Below, one piece after another: positions 26,115 through 35,015 of a DNA stretch of 64,000 bases. Origin of the DNA: Lachnospiraceae bacterium MD308 (GTDB lineage: Bacteria; Bacillota; Clostridia; Lachnospirales; Lachnospiraceae). Both the position numbers and the translations under genes were made by a program. The stretch's first letter is position 1. Each line of letters opens with the position of its first letter. The stretch spans positions 62,001 through 126,000 of the forward strand of contig KE159797.1 of NCBI GenBank assembly GCA_000403475.2, given 5' to 3'. Below the pieces are notes generated by a model. That model was not told the origin of the DNA and searched no databases. It was given only the letters and a program-made list of their open reading frames with translations.

Positions 26115-26906
26115 TTAAGAGGCAGTAGTAAATACAGGATACAGGGAGCTGAGCTTTATTCTGGCATCACTGGTTCTGAACTGCCAGTTGACCTTTGCCG
26201 CAGCTGTATTCCGCTTCGCTTCCCATACGGACAGTTCTTTGCGTAATAGTCCTATCTCAGCAATGCGGCGGCTGAGGCATTGTCTGGTCATTACATTAAG
26301 CTCTATTTCAGCAATGTCCAGCCAGCTTCCATGCTTTGGCGTATAATGTATCTCCAGCTTTTTAATGATACGCCTTGCTTCTTCCGGCGGATACCGTTTG
26401 TACAGGGAAGCTGGTTTATGGGTGTTCAGATTATCCATCACAAGGATAATCTTCTCGGCATCAGGGTACATGATGTCCGCCAGATACCTGATTTCTTCTG
26501 CCCAGTCGACGGCTGCGCGGTGTTCCCGGACACTCACATGGTGAACCCCTCCAAGTGGTTCCACAAAGGCAAAGATGCTCACAGTGCCATTACGGACATA
26601 TTCCGAATCGGTTTTCCGGCTGCTTCCGGGAATCATTGGCAAAGGCTCCCTTGCCTCCCCCAGAAGCTGGTATGGTTTTTCGTCCATACACACAACCGGA
26701 TATTTTTCATCATAGGGAAGTTCATAAACGTCAAGGATATCCTCCATGCAGGCTATGAATTCCGGGTCTTCTTTTGCCGGGATGCACCAGTAGTCGTTTT
26801 TGTGAGGTCGAAGTTTGTTTTTTTTAAGGCATTGCGGATTGCCTCCCTGCCTACAGGAGTTTCCAGAATCACTTTTGATTCTTCCTCGAGCAGGCGGATG
26901 GTCCAC
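26115..26906 (-). CDS. IS630 transposase, DDE catalytic frame (ORF B)
   Basis: The catalytic half, likely expressed as a -1 frameshift fusion at the A8 run, after which the true chain reads KNKLRPHKNDYWCIPAKEDP. DDE residues are evident in YPVVCMDEKPYQLLGE (first Asp), KIILVMDNLNTHKPASLY (second Asp) and HYTPKHGSWLDIAEIELNVM (Glu), the pattern DNxxxH...PxxxSWxNxxE typical of the family. The ATG of the frame itself is probably not the physiological start. Confidence 0.92.
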   Translation of the reverse strand: MDHPPARGRIKSDSGNSCRQGGNPQCLKKNKLRPHKNDYWCIPAKEDPEFIACMEDILDVYELPYDEKYPVVCMDEKPYQLLGEAREPLPMIPGSSRKTDSEYVRNGTVSIFAFVEPLGGVHHVSVREHRAAVDWAEEIRYLADIMYPDAEKIILVMDNLNTHKPASLYKRYPPEEARRIIKKLEIHYTPKHGSWLDIAEIELNVMTRQCLSRRIAEIGLLRKELSVWEAKRNTAAAKVNWQFRTSDARIKLSSLYPVFTTAS

Positions 26907-27262
26907 CGGGAGTGTCCTTCTGGAACGGGGCCGCAGGCAAGCTCAATCAACCGGGCTTCTGTACGCCCGTCAACCTTGCGCCTTGCATTATCTGAATTTA
27001 TGCTCCTTTTAAATTCGGTAACGGCATCAATGCCGCCATTCACGTATTTCGATACAGTATTCGTGACAGTTGCCATGCAGACACCATTGGATCTTGCGCT
27101 TTGTTCGTGGGTCAAAACTTTTCCATGCGCTTCGTCCAGGTCGAGAATAATCTGACATCTGCTGCGAATAGTTTTTGAAGTTTCCTTCTTACGGATAACA
27201 GATTTCAACTTTTTAAATTCATTTTCTGTAAGATGGATGCTATACTTTTTTGGTCTTGCCAT
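26753..27262 (-). CDS. IS630 transposase, N-terminal frame (ORF A)
   Basis: The helix-turn-helix part of the transposase, beginning MARPKKYSIHLTENEFKKLK. It has a homeodomain-like segment (EQSARSNGVCMATVTNTVSK) and a winged-helix segment (EGHSRWTIRLLEEESKVILE). The ATG at 27262 is used; an in-frame GTG lies three codons earlier. Near its 3' end the A8 run (T8 at 26818-26825 on the plus strand) precedes the natural change into the -1 frame. The frame otherwise ends in an unrelated tail. Confidence 0.9.
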   Translation of the reverse strand: MARPKKYSIHLTENEFKKLKSVIRKKETSKTIRSRCQIILDLDEAHGKVLTHEQSARSNGVCMATVTNTVSKYVNGGIDAVTEFKRSINSDNARRKVDGRTEARLIELACGPVPEGHSRWTIRLLEEESKVILETPVGREAIRNALKKTNFDLTKTTTGASRQKKTRNS

Positions 27263-27350
27263 AGAAATCACCGCCGTTTCTTTTATTATACATCAAAACA
27301 GCTGTGATTTCCATAATAATTTAGTTAAATATCAACAGGCCAGCACACTA

Positions 27351-27554
27351 GCAGAGATGGCCGGGTACATCCGCGAAGGACAAATAGATGAACTGAAAAA
27401 ATACTATTATAAAATAATGCAGACAGACGGGTGTGAACATTACAAGGATATGCATGTCTGGAAAAGCCTGAGAAACATACAGTCAATGGAACTCAAAGGA
27501 CTTCTGTACGAAAAGACACTCAATATCTTAAACAAAAATATTGAGTTAAAAATA
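27351..27554 (+). pseudogene. AgrC-like kinase, continuation after the insertion
   Basis: Reading on after removal of the IS and one TA restores YKNILAEMAGYIREGQIDEL without a frame change. It continues through MHVWKSLRNIQSMELKGLLY to about NKNIELKI, the dimerization and phosphotransfer region of AgrC kinases. After this the sequence (LYLIRKRALKISNF) no longer resembles a kinase. The ATP-binding domain is therefore missing, a deletion separate from the IS event. Confidence 0.75.
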
Positions 27555-27599
27555 TTATATTTGATTAGAAAAAGAGCCCTGAAAATATCAAATTTCCAA

Positions 27600-27628
27600 T
27601 TGAAAAACCGACCGCGCTCTGCTACAAT
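27600..27628 (+). promoter_or_regulatory. Sigma-A promoter for the pduL-like gene
   Basis: TTGAAA (27600-27605), a 17-bp spacer and TACAAT (27623-27628), 41 bp before the ATG at 27670, with GAAAGGTGAT as ribosome site. Confidence 0.7.
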
Positions 27629-27669
27629 ATTCATTGCTATGACCATAAACTTTAGAAAGGTGATATTTC

Positions 27670-28314
27670 ATGGGACTCGCAATACCAATTGAGACAAGCG
27701 CGCGCCACATTCATGTGTGCCGTGAAGATTTTGAATTATTATTCGGAAAGGGAAAAGAACTGACTTTTAAAGCCGAGCTCAGTCAACCCGGTCAGTATGT
27801 GTGTGAAGAACGTCTGACTATCAAAGGTTCAAAAGGGACTTTTGAGAACGTTGCTGTACTCGGCCCCTTCCGTAAGGAAACACAAGTGGAAATCTCCGTG
27901 ACAGACTGCCGCAAACTGGGAATTGAAAGTGTCATACGTCAATCCGGTGATACCGAGGGAACTCCCGGATGCACTTTAATCGGCCCTCTTGGGGAACTTG
28001 AGATTGATCACGGGGTCATCGTTGCAAAACGTCATATCCATATGACGCCTGTTCAGGCAATCCAACTGGGAGTAAAAGATAACGATGATGTATTTGTCAT
28101 AACAAATAGCTTCGAGCGCTCCCTTATCTTTGCAGATGTTATTGTCCGGGTAAGCCCAAGTTTCGCTCTGGCTATGCATGTAGATACAGATGAAGCGAAT
28201 GCATTTGCCGGAATGGATAATCCTACAGGCGTGATACTCAAGCTTTTTAACGGACAGACTTACAGCCTTCAGAAATGGGCCGAAGAACTTCAGAACGGGA
28301 TTAATCGCTTATAA
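27670..28314 (+). CDS. pduL: Phosphate propanoyltransferase (PduL-type)
   Basis: Interconverts acyl-CoA and acyl phosphate. The 214-residue protein has the duplicated PduL domain with its metal-binding His motifs: TSARHIHVCREDFELLFG near the N-terminus and VIVAKRHIHMTPVQAIQLG in the middle. A conserved RQSGDTEGTPGCTLIGP segment is also present. It has its own promoter and terminator, so it is monocistronic. No microcompartment genes are nearby; a housekeeping phosphotransacylase role in acetate or propionate formation is likely. Confidence 0.92.
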   Translation: MGLAIPIETSARHIHVCREDFELLFGKGKELTFKAELSQPGQYVCEERLTIKGSKGTFENVAVLGPFRKETQVEISVTDCRKLGIESVIRQSGDTEGTPGCTLIGPLGELEIDHGVIVAKRHIHMTPVQAIQLGVKDNDDVFVITNSFERSLIFADVIVRVSPSFALAMHVDTDEANAFAGMDNPTGVILKLFNGQTYSLQKWAEELQNGINRL

Positions 28315-28319
28315 ACCTG

Positions 28320-28358
28320 GAGACAGAAGGGCCAAAGACCTTTTCTGTCTCTCTTTTA
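28320..28358 (+). terminator. Intrinsic terminator after pduL
   Basis: GAGACAGAA (28320-28328) pairs with TTCTGTCTC (28343-28351), followed by TCTTTTATT. Confidence 0.85.
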
Positions 28359-28604
28359 TTACATCTTCGCTGTCAATGTCTTTGCGCTCACCCCGTCAAT
28401 CATCCCCAGCTTTCCGGACAGAGAGCTGGTCACATCACCGGGGGCATCCAGTACCACACTGATGATTGATACTTTCCGTTCCCGGTACGGAATTCCCATG
28501 CGCCCTACAATATACTGCCTGAACTCGTGAAGCAACTCATTCACTGTCCCTGCCGCCTCCTCGTCTTTTATAATGATACTTATAACTGATACTCTGCTGT
28601 CCAT
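28359..28604 (-). CDS. TM1266-family (ACT-like) putative regulator
   Basis: An 81-residue ferredoxin-fold protein. The start at 28604 (MDSRVSVISIIIKDEEAAG) is chosen because GAAGGTGAT lies directly upstream. The pattern VSVISIIIKDEEA...VNELLHEFRQYIVGRMGIPY...VSIISVVLDAPGD matches the TM1266 family, often annotated as a regulator of the iron-only hydrogenase maturation system. No hydrogenase genes are in the window. It follows the deacetylase gene on the same strand, overlapping none of it. Confidence 0.85.
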   Translation of the reverse strand: MDSRVSVISIIIKDEEAAGTVNELLHEFRQYIVGRMGIPYRERKVSIISVVLDAPGDVTSSLSGKLGMIDGVSAKTLTAKM

Positions 28605-28614
28605 ATAATCACCT

Positions 28615-29400
28615 TCACTCTTTCTTCTTTTCATCCTTTATCTGTCTTCCTGCTACATCCATATGGTAGTTATCCTTATAAATAAGTTCCGATATAGGTA
28701 CAATCTCATACCCTTTTTCCTGCAGTCCTGTAATCAAAGCTTCCAATGCCTCAGCCGTATACTTTGCCCCGTTATGGCAGAGAATAATCGAACCATTACC
28801 CAGATTTTTGTGATTCAATACAGTATTAATAATATTGTCCACACCATAATCCTTCCAATCCAGACTATCCACATCCCACTGAATTGTATAATACCCGTTC
28901 TCTTTTGCATTCAGCACTACCTTATCATCATAATCACCATATGGCGGCCTGAAAAGCTGCATATCCACCCCTGTCAGCTCCTTCACCTTATTATGTACTG
29001 ACATAAGCTCCTGTGTCTTTTCCTGATCCGAAATCTGCGACATATTTTTATGATTCTGACTGTGGTTTCCCAAGTCGTGCCCTGCCTCTTTGAGCGCTTT
29101 CACATCGTCGGGATAGCTCTCCACCCATCCGCCGGTCATAAAAAATGTAACATGAACCTTATGTTTTTTCAATATCTCAAGAATCTTCTTTGTGTCCTCG
29201 TTTCCCCACGCCGCGTCAAAAGATAAAGCCACCTTCTTTTCATCTGTTTCCACACAGTAAATCGGCAGCTCTCTTCCGTTCACGTTGCTGGACACCGATG
29301 CAAATCCCGACACATACTTAAACGAGCCAACCAGCGCGATTGCCAGCGTTAATGCTACGACTACATATTTCGTCCATTTTTGTTTTCTGTCTTCTTCCAT
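28615..29400 (-). CDS. Polysaccharide deacetylase (PdaB-like), membrane-anchored
   Basis: A 261-residue CE4-family enzyme that removes acetyl groups from peptidoglycan or related glycans. An N-terminal membrane anchor (YVVVALTLAIALVGSF) precedes the NodB domain. Motif 1 is ALSFDAAWGNED (catalytic Asp), motif 2 is HDLGNHSQNHKNM (metal His pair), motif 3 is FRPPYGDYDDKV, and the C-terminal ILCHNG motif is present. The family includes sporulation proteins of the cortex. The N-terminal anchor indicates an external location. Confidence 0.92.
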   Translation of the reverse strand: MEEDRKQKWTKYVVVALTLAIALVGSFKYVSGFASVSSNVNGRELPIYCVETDEKKVALSFDAAWGNEDTKKILEILKKHKVHVTFFMTGGWVESYPDDVKALKEAGHDLGNHSQNHKNMSQISDQEKTQELMSVHNKVKELTGVDMQLFRPPYGDYDDKVVLNAKENGYYTIQWDVDSLDWKDYGVDNIINTVLNHKNLGNGSIILCHNGAKYTAEALEALITGLQEKGYEIVPISELIYKDNYHMDVAGRQIKDEKKKE

Positions 29401-29467
29401 ACATAAACTCCAAAATAATATATACCGTTACTTTAAATATATGTCAGAAGACAGTGACTATTCAACC

Positions 29468-32023
29468 CTATTTCGTTTTTACTTTCTTTATCTTTGACCA
29501 CCCAGAGTAGTAATTCTTTCCGCTTACTTTCTTATATGTTCTGATTCTGACATAATAAATCTTCTTTTTCTTTAACTTAGATATCGATGCACTGGTAGTC
29601 TTTACTTTTCCAATCGTCTTTGTTTTCGCTTTTTTGAATGTCTTGCTTGTTGAATATTGAATCTGATATCCTGTAGTCTCAGTGCCCTGCTTCTTCCATT
29701 TTGCTGTAAAGCCTTTTGATTTCTTTGTCAGTTTTGAGATGTTTGTTCCTTTAGGATTTATTTTAAAGGTCTTCTTCACCGTTCCGGTATAGTGACTTCC
29801 TTTTCCGGTGATAGTTACTGTTCCGGTTCCCACCTTGACATTTTTTGAATAAGAGACGGCAAAATCTCTTCCCGAAGCAAGCGTCTGGCTGCCATTTTTC
29901 ACCGTAACGGATGGTTTTTTTGCCTTTTTGTTATATGTATATGCGGTAGATGATATTGATACAGGAAACCTGCTTATATCTACCTTGGCAATCGTATAAT
30001 TTCTGACGACGCTCCCTGTATAATTACTCCCTTTTGCCCTAATTGTCACAGATGCAGTTCCCGGCTCAATATTTCCGGAATAAGACACCGTATAATCCAC
30101 GCCATTCTTAAGCTTCACAGCATTACGGGAACTCACACAGACAGTTACCGCAGGAGTCATCGCTTTTCCTGTATAGACATAGCTTGTATTAGACAGAGCA
30201 ATTGAACATTTTGCAATATTTTTTGCCGTAATATCAAATGCTTCTACAATAACTCCTTTGTACTTGCCAACCCCTTCAATCGTCACTGTCGCAGTACCGG
30301 TGCCAATGTTTTTACTGTACGACACTACATAATCCTTATTCTTCTTTAATTGCACACCCGACATCGTGACTATCGGCGTCGGTCGAATCTTTCCTCCCGT
30401 ATACTCATAAGAAGGGTCAATTCCTGACACCTCAGCCGACTCTATATCAATATTTCCCTTTTCATCGATTCTGTCTGACACATATTTTAATGCCTCTTTT
30501 GCATCAATGGCACCATGACTTCCTGTATTGGCCTTTCGTGCCTGGTCTGTATCATCATCGCGATACTGTATAGCAGCGGAATCTGCTGTTACCTCTATAG
30601 CTCTCACTACCTCATCCGTCGACAGAGACGGGCACTCCGCCCATAACAGTGCGCATATTCCCGCTACAATGGGCGAGGCCATCGATGTGCCATCCAGGGA
30701 TACATAAGCATTTCTGGAACTGCAATATGTAGATACAATCTTATCTCCCGGTGCACTAATATTCTTTGACTGATTATAATCTGACCAGGGACAGTTATAA
30801 TTTTCCATATCAAGCGCTGTAACCGCCAGGCAATTATCGAAATCAGCCGGATACATCGGCTCTACATAAGGAATGCTGACATCATCTCCATTCCCTCCGG
30901 AACAGACAGAAAGCACATCATAGTAATCCGCCATAATATTAATCATATTTTCCAGCAGAATATCCACACTTCCTTTTGTGCCGTCCGAATAATACCCGAC
31001 ACTCATATTCATTACTTTAAGGTTATTTACTTTTCCGCTCTCAATTAATTGCCTGCAATATTCAATTCCCTTCATGAATGTTACAGTCGTTGCACCATCT
31101 CCGTAATTGTCAAATATTTTGACCGGCAAAATCTTCGCATTATAGGAGGTTCCTGCAATCCCAACTCTGTTATTCGCCTCCGCCGCAATCAACCCGGATA
31201 CATGCGTGCCGTGTCCCGTCACATCTCCTCCATTCGGCACCGAGCTGGTTGTAAGCGGCCGGTCATAGTACGAATCATAGGCATAATTATGTAATATATT
31301 ATTTTTCAAATCTTCATGGTCAAGGCGGCACCCGCTGTCAAGAACAGCTACCGTAACACGTCCGTTTGTCTGCGCCAAATCCCATGCTTCATATACCTTT
31401 GTGTTCCGGAGATAATTCGAATACCCTGGCTCTTCCGCATCATTTATCAATTGATTATATAAATCATCATAGGTTACGCCCTGTGCCTGCAGCCCCGTAT
31501 CCGAAATTTCTATATCCTCCGGCGCCACCTCTTGCGGGTTTGCATCACCTACCGTACTGTACACAAAATTAGGCTGGGCGAAGCTGACATTCTTATCCGC
31601 TTCGACCTGCTCAATCACATCTTCTATCTTTGCATCCTCGGGAACCTCTGCAACCACAACAGTCCCCTGCTGGTCATTGGACTCCATGACCTCTTCTGTA
31701 ACTTCTACCTCTATATCATTTAACGCCTCTTCCGCCTTTTCCTGTATCTTTTCAGACTTTGCCTCCGAGGTTCCAGCATCATCGTATACTACGATGATCT
31801 CATCAGATACAGCTATATCAGTATCCGCTATACTGCCGCTTTCCGAATCTGCGTCAGAAGGAGAAGGTGCATTTTTTAACGAATCTTTCTCCGGCTCAAC
31901 TAACACTTCCGGTGAAGCTATTGCCAACTCCTCCGGCGCTGCTGCCAATGTCAAACACAACACTGCAGTCAACCCTACACAGATAAATCTTAAAAGTAAA
32001 TTGTGATATTTCGCTTTTTTCAT
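29468..32023 (-). CDS. Secreted subtilisin-like serine protease with Ig-like repeats
   Basis: An 851-residue S8 peptidase. Order: signal peptide (LLRFICVGLTAVLCLTLAAA), propeptide (SDEIIVVYDDAG to FAQPNFVYS), catalytic domain with Asp in VAVLDSGCRLDHEDL (about residue 227), His in GHGTHVSGLIAAE (about 271) and Ser in LDGTSMASPIVAGI (about 447). Three related beta-sandwich repeats follow, each holding Y-x-Y-(T/N)-x-K and SYSKN(I/V)xxGTxxVTIxGxGxYxG, then a C-terminal Lys-rich fibronectin-like domain. It has its own AT-rich upstream region and a divergent neighbour, the beta-helix gene. It is probably a surface or extracellular protease. Confidence 0.92.
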   Translation of the reverse strand: MKKAKYHNLLLRFICVGLTAVLCLTLAAAPEELAIASPEVLVEPEKDSLKNAPSPSDADSESGSIADTDIAVSDEIIVVYDDAGTSEAKSEKIQEKAEEALNDIEVEVTEEVMESNDQQGTVVVAEVPEDAKIEDVIEQVEADKNVSFAQPNFVYSTVGDANPQEVAPEDIEISDTGLQAQGVTYDDLYNQLINDAEEPGYSNYLRNTKVYEAWDLAQTNGRVTVAVLDSGCRLDHEDLKNNILHNYAYDSYYDRPLTTSSVPNGGDVTGHGTHVSGLIAAEANNRVGIAGTSYNAKILPVKIFDNYGDGATTVTFMKGIEYCRQLIESGKVNNLKVMNMSVGYYSDGTKGSVDILLENMINIMADYYDVLSVCSGGNGDDVSIPYVEPMYPADFDNCLAVTALDMENYNCPWSDYNQSKNISAPGDKIVSTYCSSRNAYVSLDGTSMASPIVAGICALLWAECPSLSTDEVVRAIEVTADSAAIQYRDDDTDQARKANTGSHGAIDAKEALKYVSDRIDEKGNIDIESAEVSGIDPSYEYTGGKIRPTPIVTMSGVQLKKNKDYVVSYSKNIGTGTATVTIEGVGKYKGVIVEAFDITAKNIAKCSIALSNTSYVYTGKAMTPAVTVCVSSRNAVKLKNGVDYTVSYSGNIEPGTASVTIRAKGSNYTGSVVRNYTIAKVDISRFPVSISSTAYTYNKKAKKPSVTVKNGSQTLASGRDFAVSYSKNVKVGTGTVTITGKGSHYTGTVKKTFKINPKGTNISKLTKKSKGFTAKWKKQGTETTGYQIQYSTSKTFKKAKTKTIGKVKTTSASISKLKKKKIYYVRIRTYKKVSGKNYYSGWSKIKKVKTK

Positions 32024-32175
32024 CAGTCTGACCCCTTTTTTACAATCACATATTTTATAGCTATATCATCCTTACAGTTGCATACACTCATTATATCTAA
32101 CAAAATATTTATCTGTCAAATCCTGATTATTTATGATAGAATAAAATTGTTAAAAAAGTATTAAAGGAGGTCATT

Positions 32176-33372
32176 ATGAACAAAAAAAGAAAAGTCCTGT
32201 TTTTCTCCCTGGTTATCATCTTTGGGTTATTTCTCATTTTCGATACCGGTCAGGTACAGGCAGCATCTAAAACCGTAAAATATAAAGGCAAGACAATTGC
32301 CAAATATAACAAATCCGGTCAGATGGTACTGGTTCCATCTAAGAATTCCAATACAAACTATAAAAATCTGAACCGCCTGATATCCGGCAAAAAGAAAAAG
32401 ACCGTTGTCATTCCCAAAGGCTCCACGATTAAGCTCAACGGCGTATTAAGGCCGGGGAATAACACTACTATCATTGCCAGGGGTGCAAAAATCATCGGAA
32501 AGAAAAAAAGCAATGTTATCTTTGCCGCTCCCAATAAAAAGCTTAAAAACCTCACCATTATCGGGGGAACCTGGCGGAGCGTTGACAAAGGCGGACGAAC
32601 CGGCAGCCTGTTCGCATTTTCCTATGTAACAAACTTGGTGATGGACGGTGTCGATTGCAACGCCAATTACATAGGGCATGCGATAGAAATCATCGCCTGT
32701 AAAAATGTAACTATAAAAAATTGCAAGGTATCTGCGATTGGTTCCAATCCTGCCAAGTGCCTGGAGGAACAGATTCAGATTGACATTGCCACCAAAAAAA
32801 CCGCACCCAAGATTGCTGAGTACGGCAAAAAGTATGTCAAAGGACAGACATGTAAAAATGTATATATTCTGAATAATACTGTCAGCGGTGCACGCGCAGT
32901 AGGCGTGAACTGGACAGATTCCGAAAACGGAAAATGGCGTAACAAATTCCATGAAAATGTCGTCGTAAAAGGTAACACCCTTACCGGAACCACATCTGAG
33001 GCCCTTGCATATTTCAATACAGTTGGAGGCGAAATCAGCGGGAATACCATTATAACCAAGGCGAAAAGAACAGACAGCAACTCTTCTTATACGATCGGCA
33101 TCCATGTAGCAATTATGGGTGTTGCCCCAAAAAGCATGGAGACATCTACATTGACCGTCGCAAATAATACTGTATACGGCGGACGCAACGGCATCCACTT
33201 CAAGGCTCATTATAACAGCAACGAGACACAATGTCTGTCACAACTGGGCCGTGTAATCGTCACAGGCAACACCGTATACTGTAAAAACGGTACGGAAAAA
33301 GCGATTGCCCAGACTAAGCAGAGCTGCCGTGAATTTGTACTTTCAGATAATAAACTGTATACCTGGAAATAA
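32176..33372 (+). CDS. Secreted right-handed beta-helix protein
   Basis: 398 residues with a clear signal peptide (KVLFFSLVIIFGLFLIFDTG). The body shows parallel beta-helix rungs of about 22 residues with recurring Asn and Val/Ile (ACKNVTIKNCKVSAIGSN; NVYILNNTVSGARAVGVNW; VIVTGNTVYCKNG). This resembles pectate-lyase-like folds, but no catalytic triad is evident. AAAGGAGG precedes the ATG. A carbohydrate-active or adhesive role is possible; the substrate is unknown. Confidence 0.85.
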   Translation: MNKKRKVLFFSLVIIFGLFLIFDTGQVQAASKTVKYKGKTIAKYNKSGQMVLVPSKNSNTNYKNLNRLISGKKKKTVVIPKGSTIKLNGVLRPGNNTTIIARGAKIIGKKKSNVIFAAPNKKLKNLTIIGGTWRSVDKGGRTGSLFAFSYVTNLVMDGVDCNANYIGHAIEIIACKNVTIKNCKVSAIGSNPAKCLEEQIQIDIATKKTAPKIAEYGKKYVKGQTCKNVYILNNTVSGARAVGVNWTDSENGKWRNKFHENVVVKGNTLTGTTSEALAYFNTVGGEISGNTIITKAKRTDSNSSYTIGIHVAIMGVAPKSMETSTLTVANNTVYGGRNGIHFKAHYNSNETQCLSQLGRVIVTGNTVYCKNGTEKAIAQTKQSCREFVLSDNKLYTWK

Positions 33373-33378
33373 GCTATT

Positions 33379-34113
33379 TTAGTAATAAACTTTCCTTAAA
33401 AACAGTCCCCTTGCCGGGGCAAGAAATCCAGCGAGGCTCCTGTCTTCCGCCGCAATCACAACCGGAAGCATGGACGCCTCGCGTTTTCCTGTCCCAATCT
33501 CAAGGAGCGTCCCTGTAAGAATCCTCACCATATGATAAAGAAAGCCTGTCCCATAATAGGTAATCCTGACTTTTTCTCCATTGCTTACAATCTTAATATT
33601 CATAATCTTCCGAACCGGATCTTTACAATCCGAGTCGTCCGTAAAACTGATAAAATTCTTCAATCCAACCAGATAAGGAACTGCGCTTCGCATCGCTTCT
33701 ATATCCAGCTTCTCCGGATAATGGTAACAATATCTTCGTGAAAATACATCCGGCTTTTCCCGGCAGTCAACATAATACTCATATTTCTTGCCTTTCGCGC
33801 TCTTTCGCGCATGAAAGCCGTTTTTCACAAGTTCCACATCAACAATCCGGATATCCTCCGGAAGATACCGGTTCAAAGCTTCCCTCATCTCATCCACATC
33901 ATAAAGCTTCGACAGCTTCACGCTGGCAACCTGGCCCCGGGCATGTACTCCGGCATCTGTCCTTCCCGATCCGTCAACCTCAACCCGATAGCCCACCATC
34001 TTACCAATACTATATTCCAATACAAACTGAATCGTATTGTCTGTTGTCGCCTGACGCTGCCATCCCTGATATCTGCTTCCATCATAAGAAATAGTCAATT
34101 TGTACGTTCTCAT
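33379..34113 (-). CDS. truA: tRNA pseudouridine synthase A
   Basis: Modifies uridines 38-40 of the tRNA anticodon arm. The 244-residue length is normal. Motifs are KLTISYDGSRYQGWQRQ at the N-terminus, the catalytic Asp in VDGSGRTDAGVHARGQVAS, and the C-terminal TGFLYHMVRILTGTLLEIG. It converges with the beta-helix gene with only 6 bp between stops and follows nrdR on the same strand. Confidence 0.97.
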   Translation of the reverse strand: MRTYKLTISYDGSRYQGWQRQATTDNTIQFVLEYSIGKMVGYRVEVDGSGRTDAGVHARGQVASVKLSKLYDVDEMREALNRYLPEDIRIVDVELVKNGFHARKSAKGKKYEYYVDCREKPDVFSRRYCYHYPEKLDIEAMRSAVPYLVGLKNFISFTDDSDCKDPVRKIMNIKIVSNGEKVRITYYGTGFLYHMVRILTGTLLEIGTGKREASMLPVVIAAEDRSLAGFLAPARGLFLRKVYY

Positions 34114-34142
34114 ATACTATTATCATCCAATCTATCTAAAAC

Positions 34143-34595
34143 TTATTGATCAAGAATCTTCTTCAATTCGTCCATAAATGTATTCACGTCTTTAAATTCC
34201 CGGTACACCGATGCGAAACGAACATAAGCCACCTCGTCCAAATCCTTAAGCCCGTCCATCACCATCTCTCCAACCACGCTGCTTGGAATCTCTTTTTCCT
34301 CCAGGCTAAACACCATCGTCTCTATTTTGTCTGCCATACGTTCAATCTCTTCTGCCGGAACAGGTCTTTTATAGCACGCGCGGATAATGCCATTTTCAAT
34401 CTTTCTCCGGTTATACTGTTCCCTGGTGTTATCTTTTTTTATAATGATCAACGGTATAGTCTCTACCTTCTCGTAAGTCGTAAAACGCTTTCCACAGGCA
34501 TCACATGAGCGGCGACGCCTGATAGCCGCCCCATCCTCCGCCGGCCTGGAATCAACAACTCTTGTATCTAGATTACTGCAATATGGGCATTTCAT
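34143..34595 (-). CDS. nrdR: Ribonucleotide reductase repressor NrdR
   Basis: A 150-residue ATP/dATP-sensing repressor. The zinc ribbon is MKCPYCSNLDTRVVDSRPAE with CDACGKRFTTYEKV. The ATP-cone domain follows (IIKKDNTREQYNRRKIENGI; EVAYVRFASVYREFKD). No nrd gene is in the window. It lies between ylmC and truA on the same strand, a usual order in this group. Confidence 0.97.
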   Translation of the reverse strand: MKCPYCSNLDTRVVDSRPAEDGAAIRRRRSCDACGKRFTTYEKVETIPLIIIKKDNTREQYNRRKIENGIIRACYKRPVPAEEIERMADKIETMVFSLEEKEIPSSVVGEMVMDGLKDLDEVAYVRFASVYREFKDVNTFMDELKKILDQ

Positions 34596-34687
34596 CTCAT
34601 TTTATCCTTTCACTTTCAATATAGTATATAGTATATCTTCTGGCAAATAAGAAGTCAAACATTTACACCGCAAATTCCGCTCATTTT

Positions 34688-34927
34688 CTACTTTTCATCA
34701 CAAATTTCCACAAGAATAATATCCGGCCCAATCTTTTTAATACACCGGAAGGGAATAATATACTCCGCCCCATCTCCGAATAGCCCGCACAGCTTCCCGG
34801 CCTTCGGAACAACAATTGCCTCAATACAGCCTTTGCACTCATCTATAATCAAGTCCGCTATATATCCAAGTTTTTTACAGTCACATGCATTAATTACTTC
34901 TTTATCTTCCAATTCACAGAGTCTCAC
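34688..34927 (-). CDS. YlmC/YmxH-family PRC-barrel sporulation protein (GTG start)
   Basis: A 79-residue protein. It starts at a GTG at 34927 (RLCELEDKEVINACDCKKLG) with GGGGGAGCGG upstream; the longer ATG frame from 34984 encodes an unlikely Gly-rich leader. The PRC-barrel motif GYIADLIIDECKGCIEAIVV and IIPFRCIKKIGPDIILV are typical of YlmC/YmxH. Its function is poorly known; it is widespread in spore formers. Confidence 0.85.
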   Translation of the reverse strand: MRLCELEDKEVINACDCKKLGYIADLIIDECKGCIEAIVVPKAGKLCGLFGDGAEYIIPFRCIKKIGPDIILVEICDEK

Positions 34928-35015
34928 GCCGCTCCCCCCATCTCCGCCCGGTATACATGAAAAAGCAAAATTCGCATATACCATTTATATAGTATATGCG
35001 AATCTATTCTTTTTG

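Larger units (their letters stand above)
26075..27348 (-). mobile_element. IS630-family insertion sequence, copy 1 (1274 bp)
   Basis: Flanked by TA on both sides (26073-26074 and 27349-27350), the hallmark duplication of the IS630/Tc1 group. Terminal inverted repeats are GTGTACTGACCTGTTGATAT on the left and the complement of ATATCAACAGGCCAGCACAC on the right. The transposase is in two overlapping frames joined at an A8 slippery run. A second copy at 50044-51317 has the same length and differs at only about three positions. Confidence 0.95.

Noticed and set aside
26280-27155. 291-codon open frame opposite to the IS630 transposase (and its twin at 50249)
   Set aside because: A long antisense shadow of the transposase with no motifs; its length reflects codon bias of the real frame.
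25328-27560. agrB or agrD near the kinase
   Set aside because: No AgrB-like protease or short peptide gene preceded by a ribosome site could be found next to the fragments.
32446-33231. 261-codon minus-strand frame opposite the beta-helix gene
   Set aside because: Antisense shadow; signal peptide and rung repeats support the plus-strand gene.
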